NCBI GenBank assembly: GCA_027315315.1 | Contig: DAHUYG010000020.1 | Span: 1-45,371, forward strand | From: Acidimicrobiaceae bacterium | GTDB lineage: Bacteria; Actinomycetota; Acidimicrobiia; Acidimicrobiales; RAAP-2 | DNA: 45,371 nt | Direction: 5' to 3' | In this document: positions 23,020 to 31,517 of the stretch, piece after piece | Numbering within the stretch: position 1 is the first letter of the stretch | Layout: every line of letters starts with the position of its first letter | Notes under the pieces: model-generated | Database searches by the model: none | Told to the model about the DNA's origin: nothing | The model's input: the letters and a program-made list of their open reading frames with translations, nothing else | Position numbers and translations under genes: made by a program

Positions 23020-24072
23020 TCAGAGCAGCTCGGCCCGCTCGGCGAGCGTGCGCAGCTCGACCTCGGGGCGTGCCCCGTAGTGCGAGATCACCTCCGCGGC
23101 GCACAGTCCACCCAGGCGGGCGGAACGGGTGGGGTCCGAGCCGTGGGTGAGCCCGTAGAGAAAGCCCGCCGCGTAGAGATCGCCGGCACCGGTGGTGTCG
23201 ACCACCCGATCCACCGGCTCGGCGGCGACCTCGACCGGGCCGTGGGGCGTCGTCACCACCGAGCCCCGGGCCCCCCGGGTCGCCGCGACCAGCACGCCGG
23301 TCTCGTCGGCGGCGGCGACCGCCGCGTCGAAGTGGCCCACGCCGAAGAGCGCCACGAGCTCCTCCTCGTTCCCGCGGAGGACGTCGAGCTCGCCGTGCAA
23401 GAGGTCGAGGAAGTCCTGCTGGTGGCGCTCCACGCAGAACGGGTCCGAGAGCGAGAGCGCCACCAGGCCGTCGGCCTCGTGGGTCGCGGCGATCGCGCGG
23501 CGCATGGCCTCGATCGCCGGCGGCAGGTCCCACAGATAGCCCTCGAGGTAGACGATCGCCGTGCGAGCCATCAGCTCGAGCGGAACGTGGTCGGGATCGA
23601 GGCGGGCGGCGGCCCCGAGATAGGTCGCCATGGTGCGCTGGGCGTCGTCGGTCACGAGGACCACGCAGCGCCCCGTCCCGATCGCCTCGGTCCCCCCGCT
23701 CGCCGCGCCCAGCGGCTCGAAGTCGACGCCGGTCGCCCGGATCTCCCTCGCGAAGACCTCGCCGAGCCGGTCCTCGGCCACCGCGCCGACGAACGCGGCC
23801 CGTCCGCCGAGCGAGGCCACGCCGGCCAGGGTGTTGGCGGCCGAGCCCCCCGAGATCTCCCTTGAGGCGTCGAGGGAGGCGTGCAGCGACTCCGCCCGGG
23901 CGAGGTCGATCAACGACATCGAACCCTTTGGGAGCTCGAGGGCATCGAGCTCGCTGTCGGTCGCCTGCACGATGACGTCGACCAGCGCGTTCCCGATGCC
24001 GACGACGTCGAACTCCGCTCCGCCGAGGGGCGCCTCGCCGCTCGCGTCGGGTCGAGCGTCGGGCGCTGGCAC
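23020..24072 (-). CDS. PfkB-family carbohydrate/nucleoside kinase (adenosine kinase-like)
   Basis: 350 residues from GTG 24070-24072, 7 nt after TACCCT. A longer frame would overlap pepN. Family motifs: VVGIGNALVDVIVQ at the N-terminus, GGSAANTLAGVASLGG (PfkB signature 1), GRCVVLVTDDAQRTMATYLG and DTTGAGDLYAAGFLYGL (signature 2 with catalytic Asp). The N-G-x-x-S-x-x arrangement and GSMSLID resemble adenosine kinases of bacteria and plants, but ribose or another sugar cannot be excluded. It transfers the ATP gamma-phosphate to a ribosyl or sugar hydroxyl. It is divergent from the M1 aminopeptidase gene. Confidence 0.88.
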   Translation of the reverse strand: MPAPDARPDASGEAPLGGAEFDVVGIGNALVDVIVQATDSELDALELPKGSMSLIDLARAESLHASLDASREISGGSAANTLAGVASLGGRAAFVGAVAEDRLGEVFAREIRATGVDFEPLGAASGGTEAIGTGRCVVLVTDDAQRTMATYLGAAARLDPDHVPLELMARTAIVYLEGYLWDLPPAIEAMRRAIAATHEADGLVALSLSDPFCVERHQQDFLDLLHGELDVLRGNEEELVALFGVGHFDAAVAAADETGVLVAATRGARGSVVTTPHGPVEVAAEPVDRVVDTTGAGDLYAAGFLYGLTHGSDPTRSARLGGLCAAEVISHYGARPEVELRTLAERAELL

Positions 24073-24079
24073 GGGCGCC

Positions 24080-24085
24080 AGGGTA
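24080..24085 (-). promoter_or_regulatory. -10-like hexamer TACCCT before the PfkB kinase
   Basis: TACCCT ends 7 nt before the GTG at 24072, which also decides the start choice. Confidence 0.45.
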
Positions 24086-24163
24086 GTGCGCGGGGGCGAT
24101 CCGCCCGGCCCGGGCCCGACCGTTTCTGGCGTGTCGCCGGAGCCCACCGGGCACACCGGGCGA

Positions 24164-24169
24164 TAGCCT
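24164..24169 (+). promoter_or_regulatory. -10-like hexamer TAGCCT before pepN
   Basis: TAGCCT lies 6 nt before the pepN ATG. Confidence 0.5.
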
Positions 24170-24175
24170 CCCGGC

Positions 24176-26755
24176 ATGCCCTCACCAGCCCCAGCCGCTG
24201 GCGCAGACGCGCCCGACGCCGCGTACCGGCTCCCGAGGTCGGTCGTCGCGAAGCACTACGACCTGCGCATCGACGTCGACCTGGACGAGGCACGCTTCAC
24301 CGGCACGGCCGCCATCAGGCTCGAGGTGTGCGACGGGCTCGACGAGATCGTCTTGAATGCCGCCGAGCTCGCGATCACCGACGCCCGCCTCGACCTCGAG
24401 GGCGGCGAGTCGCTGCGCGCAACGGTCGGCCTTGACGAGGAGGCCGAGCGCGCCACCTTCGGGCTGCCGCGACCGGTCGATCCGGGGCAAGCCGTCCTCC
24501 GTTGCGCCTTCTCCGGCGTGCTCAACGACAAGCTGCGCGGCTTCTACCGCAGCACCTTCGTGGACCAGTCGGGGGTCACCCGGACCATCGCCACCACCCA
24601 GATGGAGTCCACCGACGCCCGGCGGGCGTTCCCCTGCTTCGACGAGCCCGACCGCAAGGCGGTGTTCGAGATCACCCTCGTGATCGACGACCACCTCGTC
24701 GCCTACTCCAACTCGCCGGTCGTGGCCGAGACCGAGGCCGGCCCGGGCCGCAAGGCGGTGCGCTTCGCTCCCACCATGGTGATGTCGTCGTACCTCGTCG
24801 CGCTCATCGTCGGGCCGCTCGAGGCGACCGAACCACTGGAGGTGGGCGGGGTGCCGGTCCGCGTGGTGCACGTGCCGGGCAAGGCGCACCTCGCCGACTT
24901 CGCTCTCGAGATCGCCGAGCACGCGCTCGGGTTCTTCGCCGACTACTTCGCGATCCCCTACCCGGCCGAGAAGCTCGACCTCGTCGCCATCCCGGACTTC
25001 GCGTTCGGCGCCATGGAGAACCTCGGATGCGTGACGTTCCGCGAGACCGCGCTCCTGGTCGATCGCACCTCGGCGGCGCGGACCGACCTCGAGCGGGTGG
25101 CCGACGTGGTCGCCCACGAGCTCGCCCACATGTGGTTCGGCGACCTCGTCACCATGCGGTGGTGGGAGGGCATCTGGCTGAACGAGGCCTTCGCGACCTT
25201 CATGGAGGTCCTCTGCGTCGACGCCTTCCGGCCCAGCTGGGAGCGCTGGGTCAGCTTCGGCCTCGAGCGCGAGGCAGCGCTCGCGGTGGACGGCCTGCAC
25301 AGCACCCGCCCTATCGAGTACCCGGTCGGCTCCCCCGAGGAGGCCGACGGCATGTTCGACGTGCTCACCTACCAGAAGGGCGGAAGCGTCCTGCGCATGC
25401 TCGAGCAGTACCTGGGCGCGGAGGTCTTTCGCGACGGGGTCCGTCGGTATCTCGCCACCCACGCCTACTCCAACACCGTCACCGGCGACCTGTGGGATGC
25501 CCTCGAGGCGGTCTCGGGCCAGCCGGTCCGCGCGGTCATGGACTCGTGGATCCTCCAGGGCGGGCACCCGGTGATCGCCCGAGAGGGAGACCAGCTCACC
25601 CAGTCGCCCTTCGTGTACGGGGCCGAGGGGGAGGCGAGCGCCATCGGTGCGCGCTGGTCGGTCCCGGTGATCGCCCGCCCCCTCGGCGGGGGGCCGGGCG
25701 CCACGCTGCTCTTGGACGGGCCCTCGGCCCCCCTCCCGGCGATCGAGGACCCCGTCGTCGTGAACGCCGGGGGCTGGGGGGTCTATCGGGTCGACTACGG
25801 CGAGCACCTGGGTGCGATCGCGGCCGACCTCCCCTCGCTCAGCCCCCTCGAGCGCGCCAACCTCTTCGCCGACACGTGGGCGCTGGTGCTCGCGGGACGG
25901 GCCCCGCTCGGGCGGTTCCTCGAGCTCGCGGCCGCCCTCGGGGAGGACGACGAGCCGGCGACCTTTGCGGCGGTCGCCGGGGCGCTGGCCCTCGTCGAGC
26001 GCGCCGCCGACGAGGGCTCGCGCGAGACCCTGGCCGCCGCCACCCGGTCGCTGCTCGGGCGCCGGCTCGCGTCGCTCGGCTGGGAGCCCCGGCCCGGCGA
26101 GGGCGAGCGCATCCCGAGCCTGCGTTCGGTTCTCGTCTCCACGCTCGGGATCGTCGGGGGCGACGAGAATGTGCGCGCCGAAGCGGCGTCGCGCTTCGGC
26201 GCCGCCCTCGGGGGCGGCGCTGCGCTCGACGCGAACCTCGAGGCGGCCGTGCTGGCGGTGGTCGCCGACCAGCTCCGGCCCGGCGACTACGAGGCCTTCT
26301 ACGCCCGCTACCAGTCGGCGACGACCCCCCAACAAGAGCAGCGCTATCTCGGCGCGCTGGCGTCGTTCCCCGATGTCGAGCTCGGCACCCGGACCCTCGA
26401 GCTCGCCCTCGGCGAGGTGCGGACCCAGGACGCGCCCTATCTCATCATCGGTCTGCTCACCAACCGGGTCGTCGGTCCGACCGTCTTCGAGAAGTTGACC
26501 GAACGCTGGGACGAGGCGCTCGATCGGTTCCCCCTCAACAGCCACTCCCGGATGCTCCAGGGCATCCGCACCATGTGCGCGGACCGCTCGGTCGCCCGCC
26601 GGGTGACCGAGTTCCTGGGCGCCCACCCGCTGCGCTCCGGGCAGCGCAGCGTCGAGCAGGCCATCGAGCGCCTCTGGATCAACGTGGCGTTCTGCGAGCG
26701 CGAGCGCGAGGGGCTCGCCCAGAGCCTCGAGCGCGCCGTTCGACCGGAGAGCTAG
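24176..26755 (+). CDS. pepN: M1-family zinc aminopeptidase (aminopeptidase N)
   Basis: 859 residues, normal for actinobacterial PepN. N-terminal beta domain (HYDLRIDVDLDEARFTGTA). Substrate-binding GAMENLG is near residue 280. The catalytic zinc motif HELAHMWFGDLVT is at 314-326, with the distal Glu in GIWLNEAFATFME 24 residues after the first His. A middle beta domain and a long helical ERAP1-C-like C-terminal domain follow. It removes N-terminal amino acids from peptides in the cytoplasm; no signal peptide is visible. ATG is 6 nt after TAGCCT. Confidence 0.96.
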   Translation: MPSPAPAAGADAPDAAYRLPRSVVAKHYDLRIDVDLDEARFTGTAAIRLEVCDGLDEIVLNAAELAITDARLDLEGGESLRATVGLDEEAERATFGLPRPVDPGQAVLRCAFSGVLNDKLRGFYRSTFVDQSGVTRTIATTQMESTDARRAFPCFDEPDRKAVFEITLVIDDHLVAYSNSPVVAETEAGPGRKAVRFAPTMVMSSYLVALIVGPLEATEPLEVGGVPVRVVHVPGKAHLADFALEIAEHALGFFADYFAIPYPAEKLDLVAIPDFAFGAMENLGCVTFRETALLVDRTSAARTDLERVADVVAHELAHMWFGDLVTMRWWEGIWLNEAFATFMEVLCVDAFRPSWERWVSFGLEREAALAVDGLHSTRPIEYPVGSPEEADGMFDVLTYQKGGSVLRMLEQYLGAEVFRDGVRRYLATHAYSNTVTGDLWDALEAVSGQPVRAVMDSWILQGGHPVIAREGDQLTQSPFVYGAEGEASAIGARWSVPVIARPLGGGPGATLLLDGPSAPLPAIEDPVVVNAGGWGVYRVDYGEHLGAIAADLPSLSPLERANLFADTWALVLAGRAPLGRFLELAAALGEDDEPATFAAVAGALALVERAADEGSRETLAAATRSLLGRRLASLGWEPRPGEGERIPSLRSVLVSTLGIVGGDENVRAEAASRFGAALGGGAALDANLEAAVLAVVADQLRPGDYEAFYARYQSATTPQQEQRYLGALASFPDVELGTRTLELALGEVRTQDAPYLIIGLLTNRVVGPTVFEKLTERWDEALDRFPLNSHSRMLQGIRTMCADRSVARRVTEFLGAHPLRSGQRSVEQAIERLWINVAFCEREREGLAQSLERAVRPES

Positions 26756-26780
26756 CCCGGCCCGTGTCGAGGGCGGGTCC

Positions 26781-27380
26781 GTGAACTTCGCCGTGGCGGC
26801 CACGGTGTTCGGTCTCGTGGCCGTCGCCGAGCTGCCGGACAAGACGATGATCGCCAACGTCGTCATGGGTAGCCGCGGGCGCCCATGGCCCGTGTGGGTC
26901 GGCGCGACGGGGGCCTTCGCCGTGCACGTCGCGATCGCGGTCGCCGCCGGGCGCCTCGTCCAGCTCCTGCCGCACCGGGCCCTCGAGACGGTCGTCGCCG
27001 TGCTCTTCGGCCTGGGCGCCCTCTACCTCCTCGTGGTGCCCGAGCGCAGCGAGCGAGCGCGCGGCGAGCGGGCGGCGCAGGGCGAGGAGACGTCCCCCTC
27101 GATCCCGGCGTGGCGGGTCGGGTGGGGCGCCTTTGGGGTCATTTTGGTGGGCGAGATCGGCGACATCACCCAGCTCCTCTTGGTCAACCTCGAGGCCCGC
27201 TACAAGTCCCCGGTCTCGGTCTTCGTGGGAGGCTTCGTCGCCCTCGCGCTCGTCGGCGCCCTCGGGGTGTTCTCGGGCCGGGCCCTCCTGCGGGTGCTCT
27301 CGCTCTCGACGATCAGGCGCATCGGCGGGGTGGCGCTGCTCGGCTTCTGCGCCTACAGCGTGTACACCCTGGTGGGATGA
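26781..27380 (+). CDS. TMEM165/GDT1 (UPF0016) family cation transporter
   Basis: 199 residues, six to seven hydrophobic helices in two homologous halves. The signature acidic motifs are AELPDKTM (residues ~16-23, first repeat) and VGEIGDITQL (second repeat, about 129-138), separated by a charged cytoplasmic loop (PERSERARGERAAQ). Family members move Mn2+ or Ca2+ out of the cytosol in exchange for protons. The first motif has Pro for the usual Gly and the second has Ile for Lys/Arg, variants I believe occur in actinobacteria. GTG start 25 bases after pepN. It overlaps the next methyltransferase gene by 4 bases. Confidence 0.88.
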   Translation: MNFAVAATVFGLVAVAELPDKTMIANVVMGSRGRPWPVWVGATGAFAVHVAIAVAAGRLVQLLPHRALETVVAVLFGLGALYLLVVPERSERARGERAAQGEETSPSIPAWRVGWGAFGVILVGEIGDITQLLLVNLEARYKSPVSVFVGGFVALALVGALGVFSGRALLRVLSLSTIRRIGGVALLGFCAYSVYTLVG

Positions 27381-28045
27381 GGACCATGGACGACCCTGGA
27401 CGACGACACGAGCTGACCGCCCTCGCCCGGGCCACGCGCGGCTTCATGCCCGACGACGAGGGAGCGGCGCTCCTCGAGGCGGCCGACCGGGCCGGCCGGG
27501 CCTTCGGCGGGGGGCGGCCGCCGGTCTTCGTCGAGATCGGCGCGTGGTGCGGCAAGTCGACCATCTACCTCGGGGCGGCGGCCGAGGCGACCGGTGCCGT
27601 GCTCTTCAGCGTCGACCACCACCGGGGCTCCGAGGAGAACCAGGCGGGCTGGGAGCACCACGACGCCGACCTCGTCGACTCCGACGACGGGCGGATCGAC
27701 ACCCTCCCCCACTGGCGCCGCAGCGTCGCCGCCGGCCGACTCGAGCGCGTCGTCGTCGGGCTCGTCGGCGACTCGCCGACGATCGCGGCGCTGTGGGGGA
27801 CCCCCCTCGCCTTCTGCTTCATCGACGGCGGCCACGGCGAGGAGCCGGCGTGGGCCGACTACCGGGGATGGGCTCCCCACGTGACGGTCGGCGGCTGGCT
27901 CGCCATCCACGACGTGTTCCCCGACCCGCGCGACGGCGGCCGCCCCCCCTACGAGCTGTGGTGCGACGCGGTCGGATCCGGCGCGTGGGCCGAGGACGGC
28001 GAGACCGGGAGCCTTCGGGTGTTGCGCCGGGTGCGCCCCGACTGA
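27377..28045 (+). CDS. Class I SAM-dependent methyltransferase (Methyltransf_24-like)
   Basis: 222 residues from ATG 27377, in ATGA overlap with the GDT1 stop. ATG at 27386 with TGAGGA upstream is an equally good start. SAM motif I is FVEIGAWCGKSTIYLG, the acidic end of the next strand is FSVDHHRGSEENQ, and the late motif reads FCFIDGGHGEEPAWADYRGW followed by WLAIHDVFPDP. HDVFPDP and DGGH are typical of Methyltransf_24 enzymes. Substrate unknown. It converges on the toroid-methyltransferase-GT4 cluster with only 10 bases between stops and may belong to the same pathway (inference). Confidence 0.85.
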   Translation: MRTMDDPGRRHELTALARATRGFMPDDEGAALLEAADRAGRAFGGGRPPVFVEIGAWCGKSTIYLGAAAEATGAVLFSVDHHRGSEENQAGWEHHDADLVDSDDGRIDTLPHWRRSVAAGRLERVVVGLVGDSPTIAALWGTPLAFCFIDGGHGEEPAWADYRGWAPHVTVGGWLAIHDVFPDPRDGGRPPYELWCDAVGSGAWAEDGETGSLRVLRRVRPD

Positions 28046-28055
28046 GCGCCGCGGC

Positions 28056-29168
28056 TCAGGCCGGTCGGCGGCGGGCCGAGCAGTCGCCGATGCTCCATGA
28101 GCAGCTCGACTCGGGCAGGTCGAGGGGTGCGGGCAACCCCTCGCCGCGGAAGAGACCCGACGCCGGGGTGGCCCCGCAGAGCGCGTCGGCGGCCAGGATG
28201 ATCGCCGCCGCGGTGTAGGTCGTGCGCTCGGCGGCCGGGAAGGTCTGCTCGGCGGGGTAGGCCATGCCCGTCCAGTACGAGCCGTCGGCGAGGCGCAGGC
28301 CCTGCGCGTCGACGAACAGCTGCCGGGCGACCTGGTTGAGGCCGAGCGCGTCGAGGGCGAGCACGGTCTCGGCTGTCTCCGCAGCGGTCACCCAGTCCTG
28401 GCTGGACACGCAGCGCACGCCCCGGCCCTTCAGCACATAGCGGTCCCAGCCGCTCACGATGCGGTGGTGGGCGGCGTCGAAGGCGAGGGCCCCCGAGAGC
28501 ACCGGGTAGTACCAGTCCATCGCGTAGTCGTCCTTCGGGGCGAAGGAGCCGCCATGGTGGGCCACGGCGTGACCGAGGCGGCCCGCGGCGAGCTCCCACT
28601 CGGGGCGCTCCTTGCCGAGCAGCTCGGCGATCGCGACCGCGCAACGCAGGGCGTGGTAGATCGACGAGGACCCGGTCAAGAGCGCGTAGCTCTCGCGGCG
28701 CCCCGAGGAGTCGAGCGACCACAGGATCGAGCCGTCGGGTCGCTGCCAGCGCAGGACGAAGTCGATGGCCGCCTCGGCCATGGGCCAGTAGCGGGCGAGG
28801 TCGTCGAGCTCGCCCGTCACCCGGTAGCGGTGGAGCAGCCCGGTCGCCACATAGGCACACACGTTGGTGTCGAGCCGGGCGTCCTTCACCCCCTCGGCCA
28901 GGTAGTAGTTGAACCAGCTGCCGTCGGGGTGCTGGCGGTCGGCCAGCCAGCCGAAGGCCGCCTCGGCCTCGGCGTGCAGGCCGCAGACCGAGAGGGCCAT
29001 CGCCGCCTCGACGTGGTTCCACGGGTCGCAGTGGCCACCCTCGAACCAAGGGATCATGCCGTCTTCCCGCTGGACCTCGGCGATCGAGTGGGCGCTCGCC
29101 AGCACGTCGGACGTGCTGAGCACGCCCTCGACCTCGGGGACGGCGACGAAGAGGGACCGGTCGGTCAT
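28056..29168 (-). CDS. Alpha/alpha-toroid protein (prenyltransferase / squalene-cyclase-repeat-like)
   Basis: 370 residues from ATG 29166-29168, in ATGA overlap with the upstream methyltransferase. Repeats with Q-W-like consensus include QREDGMIPWFEGG, RQHPDGSWFNYYLA and QRPDGSILWSLDSS, each following helix pairs, as in terpene-cyclase or prenyltransferase beta subunits. No DDxD or DxDD motif of a true cyclase is obvious, so it may bind or process a lipid-linked sugar or a glycan. The C-terminus ends CSWSIGDCSARRRPA. It is the last gene of a GT4-methyltransferase-toroid operon. Function unknown to me despite recognisable architecture. Confidence 0.75.
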   Translation of the reverse strand: MTDRSLFVAVPEVEGVLSTSDVLASAHSIAEVQREDGMIPWFEGGHCDPWNHVEAAMALSVCGLHAEAEAAFGWLADRQHPDGSWFNYYLAEGVKDARLDTNVCAYVATGLLHRYRVTGELDDLARYWPMAEAAIDFVLRWQRPDGSILWSLDSSGRRESYALLTGSSSIYHALRCAVAIAELLGKERPEWELAAGRLGHAVAHHGGSFAPKDDYAMDWYYPVLSGALAFDAAHHRIVSGWDRYVLKGRGVRCVSSQDWVTAAETAETVLALDALGLNQVARQLFVDAQGLRLADGSYWTGMAYPAEQTFPAAERTTYTAAAIILAADALCGATPASGLFRGEGLPAPLDLPESSCSWSIGDCSARRRPA

Positions 29169-29935
29169 GCCGCGCTCATCTCGGGGATCGCTCGCAGCGC
29201 GCTGGGCGCCGAATGCGCGGCGGCCGGCTTCTCCACGTAGAGCACGAGGCTCTTGCCGATGATCGGCGAGAGCAGCCCCTCGAGCACCCGGGTGAGGAGG
29301 GGGCGGCGCTCGATGTCCCACACCAAGAGCCGGTGGTAGGCGGCGACGGCCCGGTTCGTGTCGTTGGACGGCCCCACCAGGCAACGGAGCCACCAGTAGG
29401 GCGAGTGCAGCCCGTGGGTGTGGTGCCCCCCGGTCGCCCGGAGGCCGGCCGCCTCGAGGCGTCGGCGGAGCTCGCTTCGGCGATAGATGCGGATGTGCCC
29501 CCCGGGCACGTCGTGATAGGCGTCCGAGAGCAGCCAGTTCAGGACCTCGGGCCCGCAGCGGGGCACCGTCACTGCCATGGTGCCGCCCGGGCGCAGCACC
29601 CGGGCGAGCTCGGCCATGGCGGTCGCATCGTCGGCGATGTGCTCGAGCACCTCGGAGGCGACGATCCGGTCGAAGGCCCCGTCGTCGAACGGCAGCCGCA
29701 GGGCGTCGCCCGGCACGACGCCTGCGCTGACCCCCTCCACCGAGACCTCGCCGGCATCGACCATCGCGGCGAGGACGGCGCGCACCTGCACCACCTCGCC
29801 CATCCCGGCGTCGAGGGCCACGACGCGCGCCCCGCGCCGCACCGCCTCGAACGCGTGCCGCCCGAAGCCGCAGCCGAGATCCAAAACGCGCTCGCCCCGG
29901 GCAACCCCGAGTCGGTCGAAGTTCGCCGTCAGCAC
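29165..29935 (-). CDS. Class I SAM-dependent methyltransferase
   Basis: 256 residues from GTG 29933-29935, overlapping the GT4 stop by 7 bases. The much longer upstream frame lies in the GT4 gene. SAM motif I is RVLDLGCGFGRHAFE and the acidic motif is VVALDAGMGEVVQV. FDRIVASEVLEHI and ELARVLRPGGTMAVTVPR are the Methyltransf_11 core. A C-terminal extension (WWLRCLVGPSNDTNRAVAAY onward) lengthens the usual fold and ends with a hydrophobic segment, suggesting membrane proximity. It likely methylates a glycolipid or lipid-linked intermediate made by its neighbours (inference). Confidence 0.9.
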   Translation of the reverse strand: MLTANFDRLGVARGERVLDLGCGFGRHAFEAVRRGARVVALDAGMGEVVQVRAVLAAMVDAGEVSVEGVSAGVVPGDALRLPFDDGAFDRIVASEVLEHIADDATAMAELARVLRPGGTMAVTVPRCGPEVLNWLLSDAYHDVPGGHIRIYRRSELRRRLEAAGLRATGGHHTHGLHSPYWWLRCLVGPSNDTNRAVAAYHRLLVWDIERRPLLTRVLEGLLSPIIGKSLVLYVEKPAAAHSAPSALRAIPEMSAA

Positions 29936-31308
29936 GGCACGGCGCTGGGGTCGGGCGCCCCGGGGAGCGGCCGCCCGGCGAGCATCGCCTGGTAGCACCG
30001 GGCGGTGCCCTCTGCGGTCACGCCCCAGGTGAAGCGGGTGAGGACGCGCTGGCGGCCGGCCGCCCCGAGGCGCACGCGCAGCTCGGGATCGTCGAGGAGG
30101 CGGGCGATGGCGGCGGCGAGGGCGCTGGGGTCGTCGGGGGGCACCACGAGCGCCGTCTCGCCGTCGGCACCCACCACCTCGGGCAGCGCCCCTCCGGTCG
30201 TGGCGACCACCGGCACGCCGCAGGCCATGGCCTCCACCGCCGGCAGCGAGAACCCCTCGTAGAGCGAGGGGACGATCGCGACCTCCGCCTCGCCGTAGAG
30301 GACGGCGAGCTCCCGGTCGCTGATCCCGCTCACGCAGCGGACGGTGTCCTCGAGCGCGAGCCGCTTGATGGCCTTGTCGACCCGGCCGCCGGCCCGCGGT
30401 CGGCCGATGACGACGAGCTCCACCTCGCGCTCGGTCCGCAGCTTGGCGACCGCCTCGAGCAACGGGACCAGACCCTTGAGCGGCACGTCGCTCGACGAGG
30501 TGACCATGAGGCGGCCGGGCACCGGGACCACCCCGTCGATCGGCTCGAAGACGTTGTGGTCGACGCCGACGGGCACCACGCTCACCCGCTCGGGCCGGAC
30601 GCCCAGCTGGGCCGAGATGTCGCGCCGGGACGACTCGGAGACCGTGAGGACGGCCGGCAGGCGCCGGGCCACGCGCACCTGCATGCGCAGGAACCCGAAC
30701 CAGCGGTTGGTCGTGAAGCGCTGCCAGGCGCTGGTCGTGTGGTCGAGCGCGAGCTGGCGGTCGACGGTGATCGGGTGGTGCAGCGTGGTGAGGAGCGGCC
30801 ACCCGTCCCTAATGAGCCCGAGCATCCCCGAGCCCAGGCACTGGTTGTCGTGCACGAGGTCGAACTCCCCGGGGCGAGTCGCGAGGACCTTGCGGATCCG
30901 CCTAGAGAACGCGAGCGGCTCGCCGAAGCCCGCCGAGAGCATGATCGCGAACTCGGCGACCGCCGCCGGGTCCCGGAACTCGCGGGGGTGGGGCACCCGG
31001 AACGGGTCGGGGTCCCGGTACAGGTCGAGGCCCGGGACCGGGGTGAAGCCGACGCCCTCGTCGAGCTCGGGCCAGGGCTGGCCGGCGAAGACCTCGACCG
31101 AGTGGCCGAGCGCCACCAGCTCCCTGGTGAGGTGCCGGGTGTAGACACCCTGGCCCCCGCAGTGGGGATTGCCCCGGTAGATGAGGAACGCGATCCGCAG
31201 CCCGCCGGGTCCGGGGGGCCTGGGCGCGATGCGCTCGGGCACCGAGATCTCCTGGCTGCGGGCCCACGACGCCGTCGTCTCACGCCAGACCTGGCGGGGG
31301 CCCTTCAT
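29929..31308 (-). CDS. GT4-family glycosyltransferase
   Basis: 459 residues from ATG 31306-31308 (MKGPRQVWRETTASW); a start at 31455 is possible but adds only low-complexity sequence. GT-B features: GLRIAFLIYRGNPHCGGQGVY with the N-terminal G-rich loop, SVEVFAGQPWPE, then RVSVVPVGVDHNVFEP. The nucleotide-sugar-binding E-x7-E signature is EGFSLPAVEAMACG. The family uses UDP- or GDP-sugars to retain anomeric configuration; the acceptor is unknown, and a mannosyl- or glucosyl-lipid is plausible. It is the first gene of the overlapping trio. Upstream, 31500-31505 has TAGCGT on the minus strand, giving a leader of about 190 nt. Confidence 0.9.
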   Translation of the reverse strand: MKGPRQVWRETTASWARSQEISVPERIAPRPPGPGGLRIAFLIYRGNPHCGGQGVYTRHLTRELVALGHSVEVFAGQPWPELDEGVGFTPVPGLDLYRDPDPFRVPHPREFRDPAAVAEFAIMLSAGFGEPLAFSRRIRKVLATRPGEFDLVHDNQCLGSGMLGLIRDGWPLLTTLHHPITVDRQLALDHTTSAWQRFTTNRWFGFLRMQVRVARRLPAVLTVSESSRRDISAQLGVRPERVSVVPVGVDHNVFEPIDGVVPVPGRLMVTSSSDVPLKGLVPLLEAVAKLRTEREVELVVIGRPRAGGRVDKAIKRLALEDTVRCVSGISDRELAVLYGEAEVAIVPSLYEGFSLPAVEAMACGVPVVATTGGALPEVVGADGETALVVPPDDPSALAAAIARLLDDPELRVRLGAAGRQRVLTRFTWGVTAEGTARCYQAMLAGRPLPGAPDPSAVPC

Positions 31309-31498
31309 CCCCGAAGCGCCCCGACCGGCCCGACCATGGCGCAGAGCCTCCCCGCCCGAGGGGCGCCTGCGCAAGCGGAATCCTCGACCGGGTGCTCCGA
31401 TGATGCCCGCCCTCGAGGGCGCGAGCGTCCTCACCCAGGCGTCACGTGCTGCCATCGCCCGTCCACCGAGAGGTTCCGGTTCGTTCGAATGGCGGCGG

Positions 31499-31505
31499 TA
31501 CGCTA
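31499..31505. promoter_or_regulatory. Overlapping bidirectional -10-like element TACGCTA
   Basis: TACGCT reads rightward (13 nt before the MgtE_N-CBS ATG). Its complement TAGCGT (31500-31505) reads leftward toward the GT4 gene. One 7-base element could serve both divergent transcripts. Confidence 0.35.
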
Positions 31506-31517
31506 CCCACGATCGAA

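Noticed and set aside
24182..26866. 894-codon open frame on the minus strand
   Set aside because: It is the antisense of pepN. The GC-rich third positions of pepN keep the opposite frame free of stops; its composition (Glu/Arg/Gly/Pro-heavy) has no family motif.
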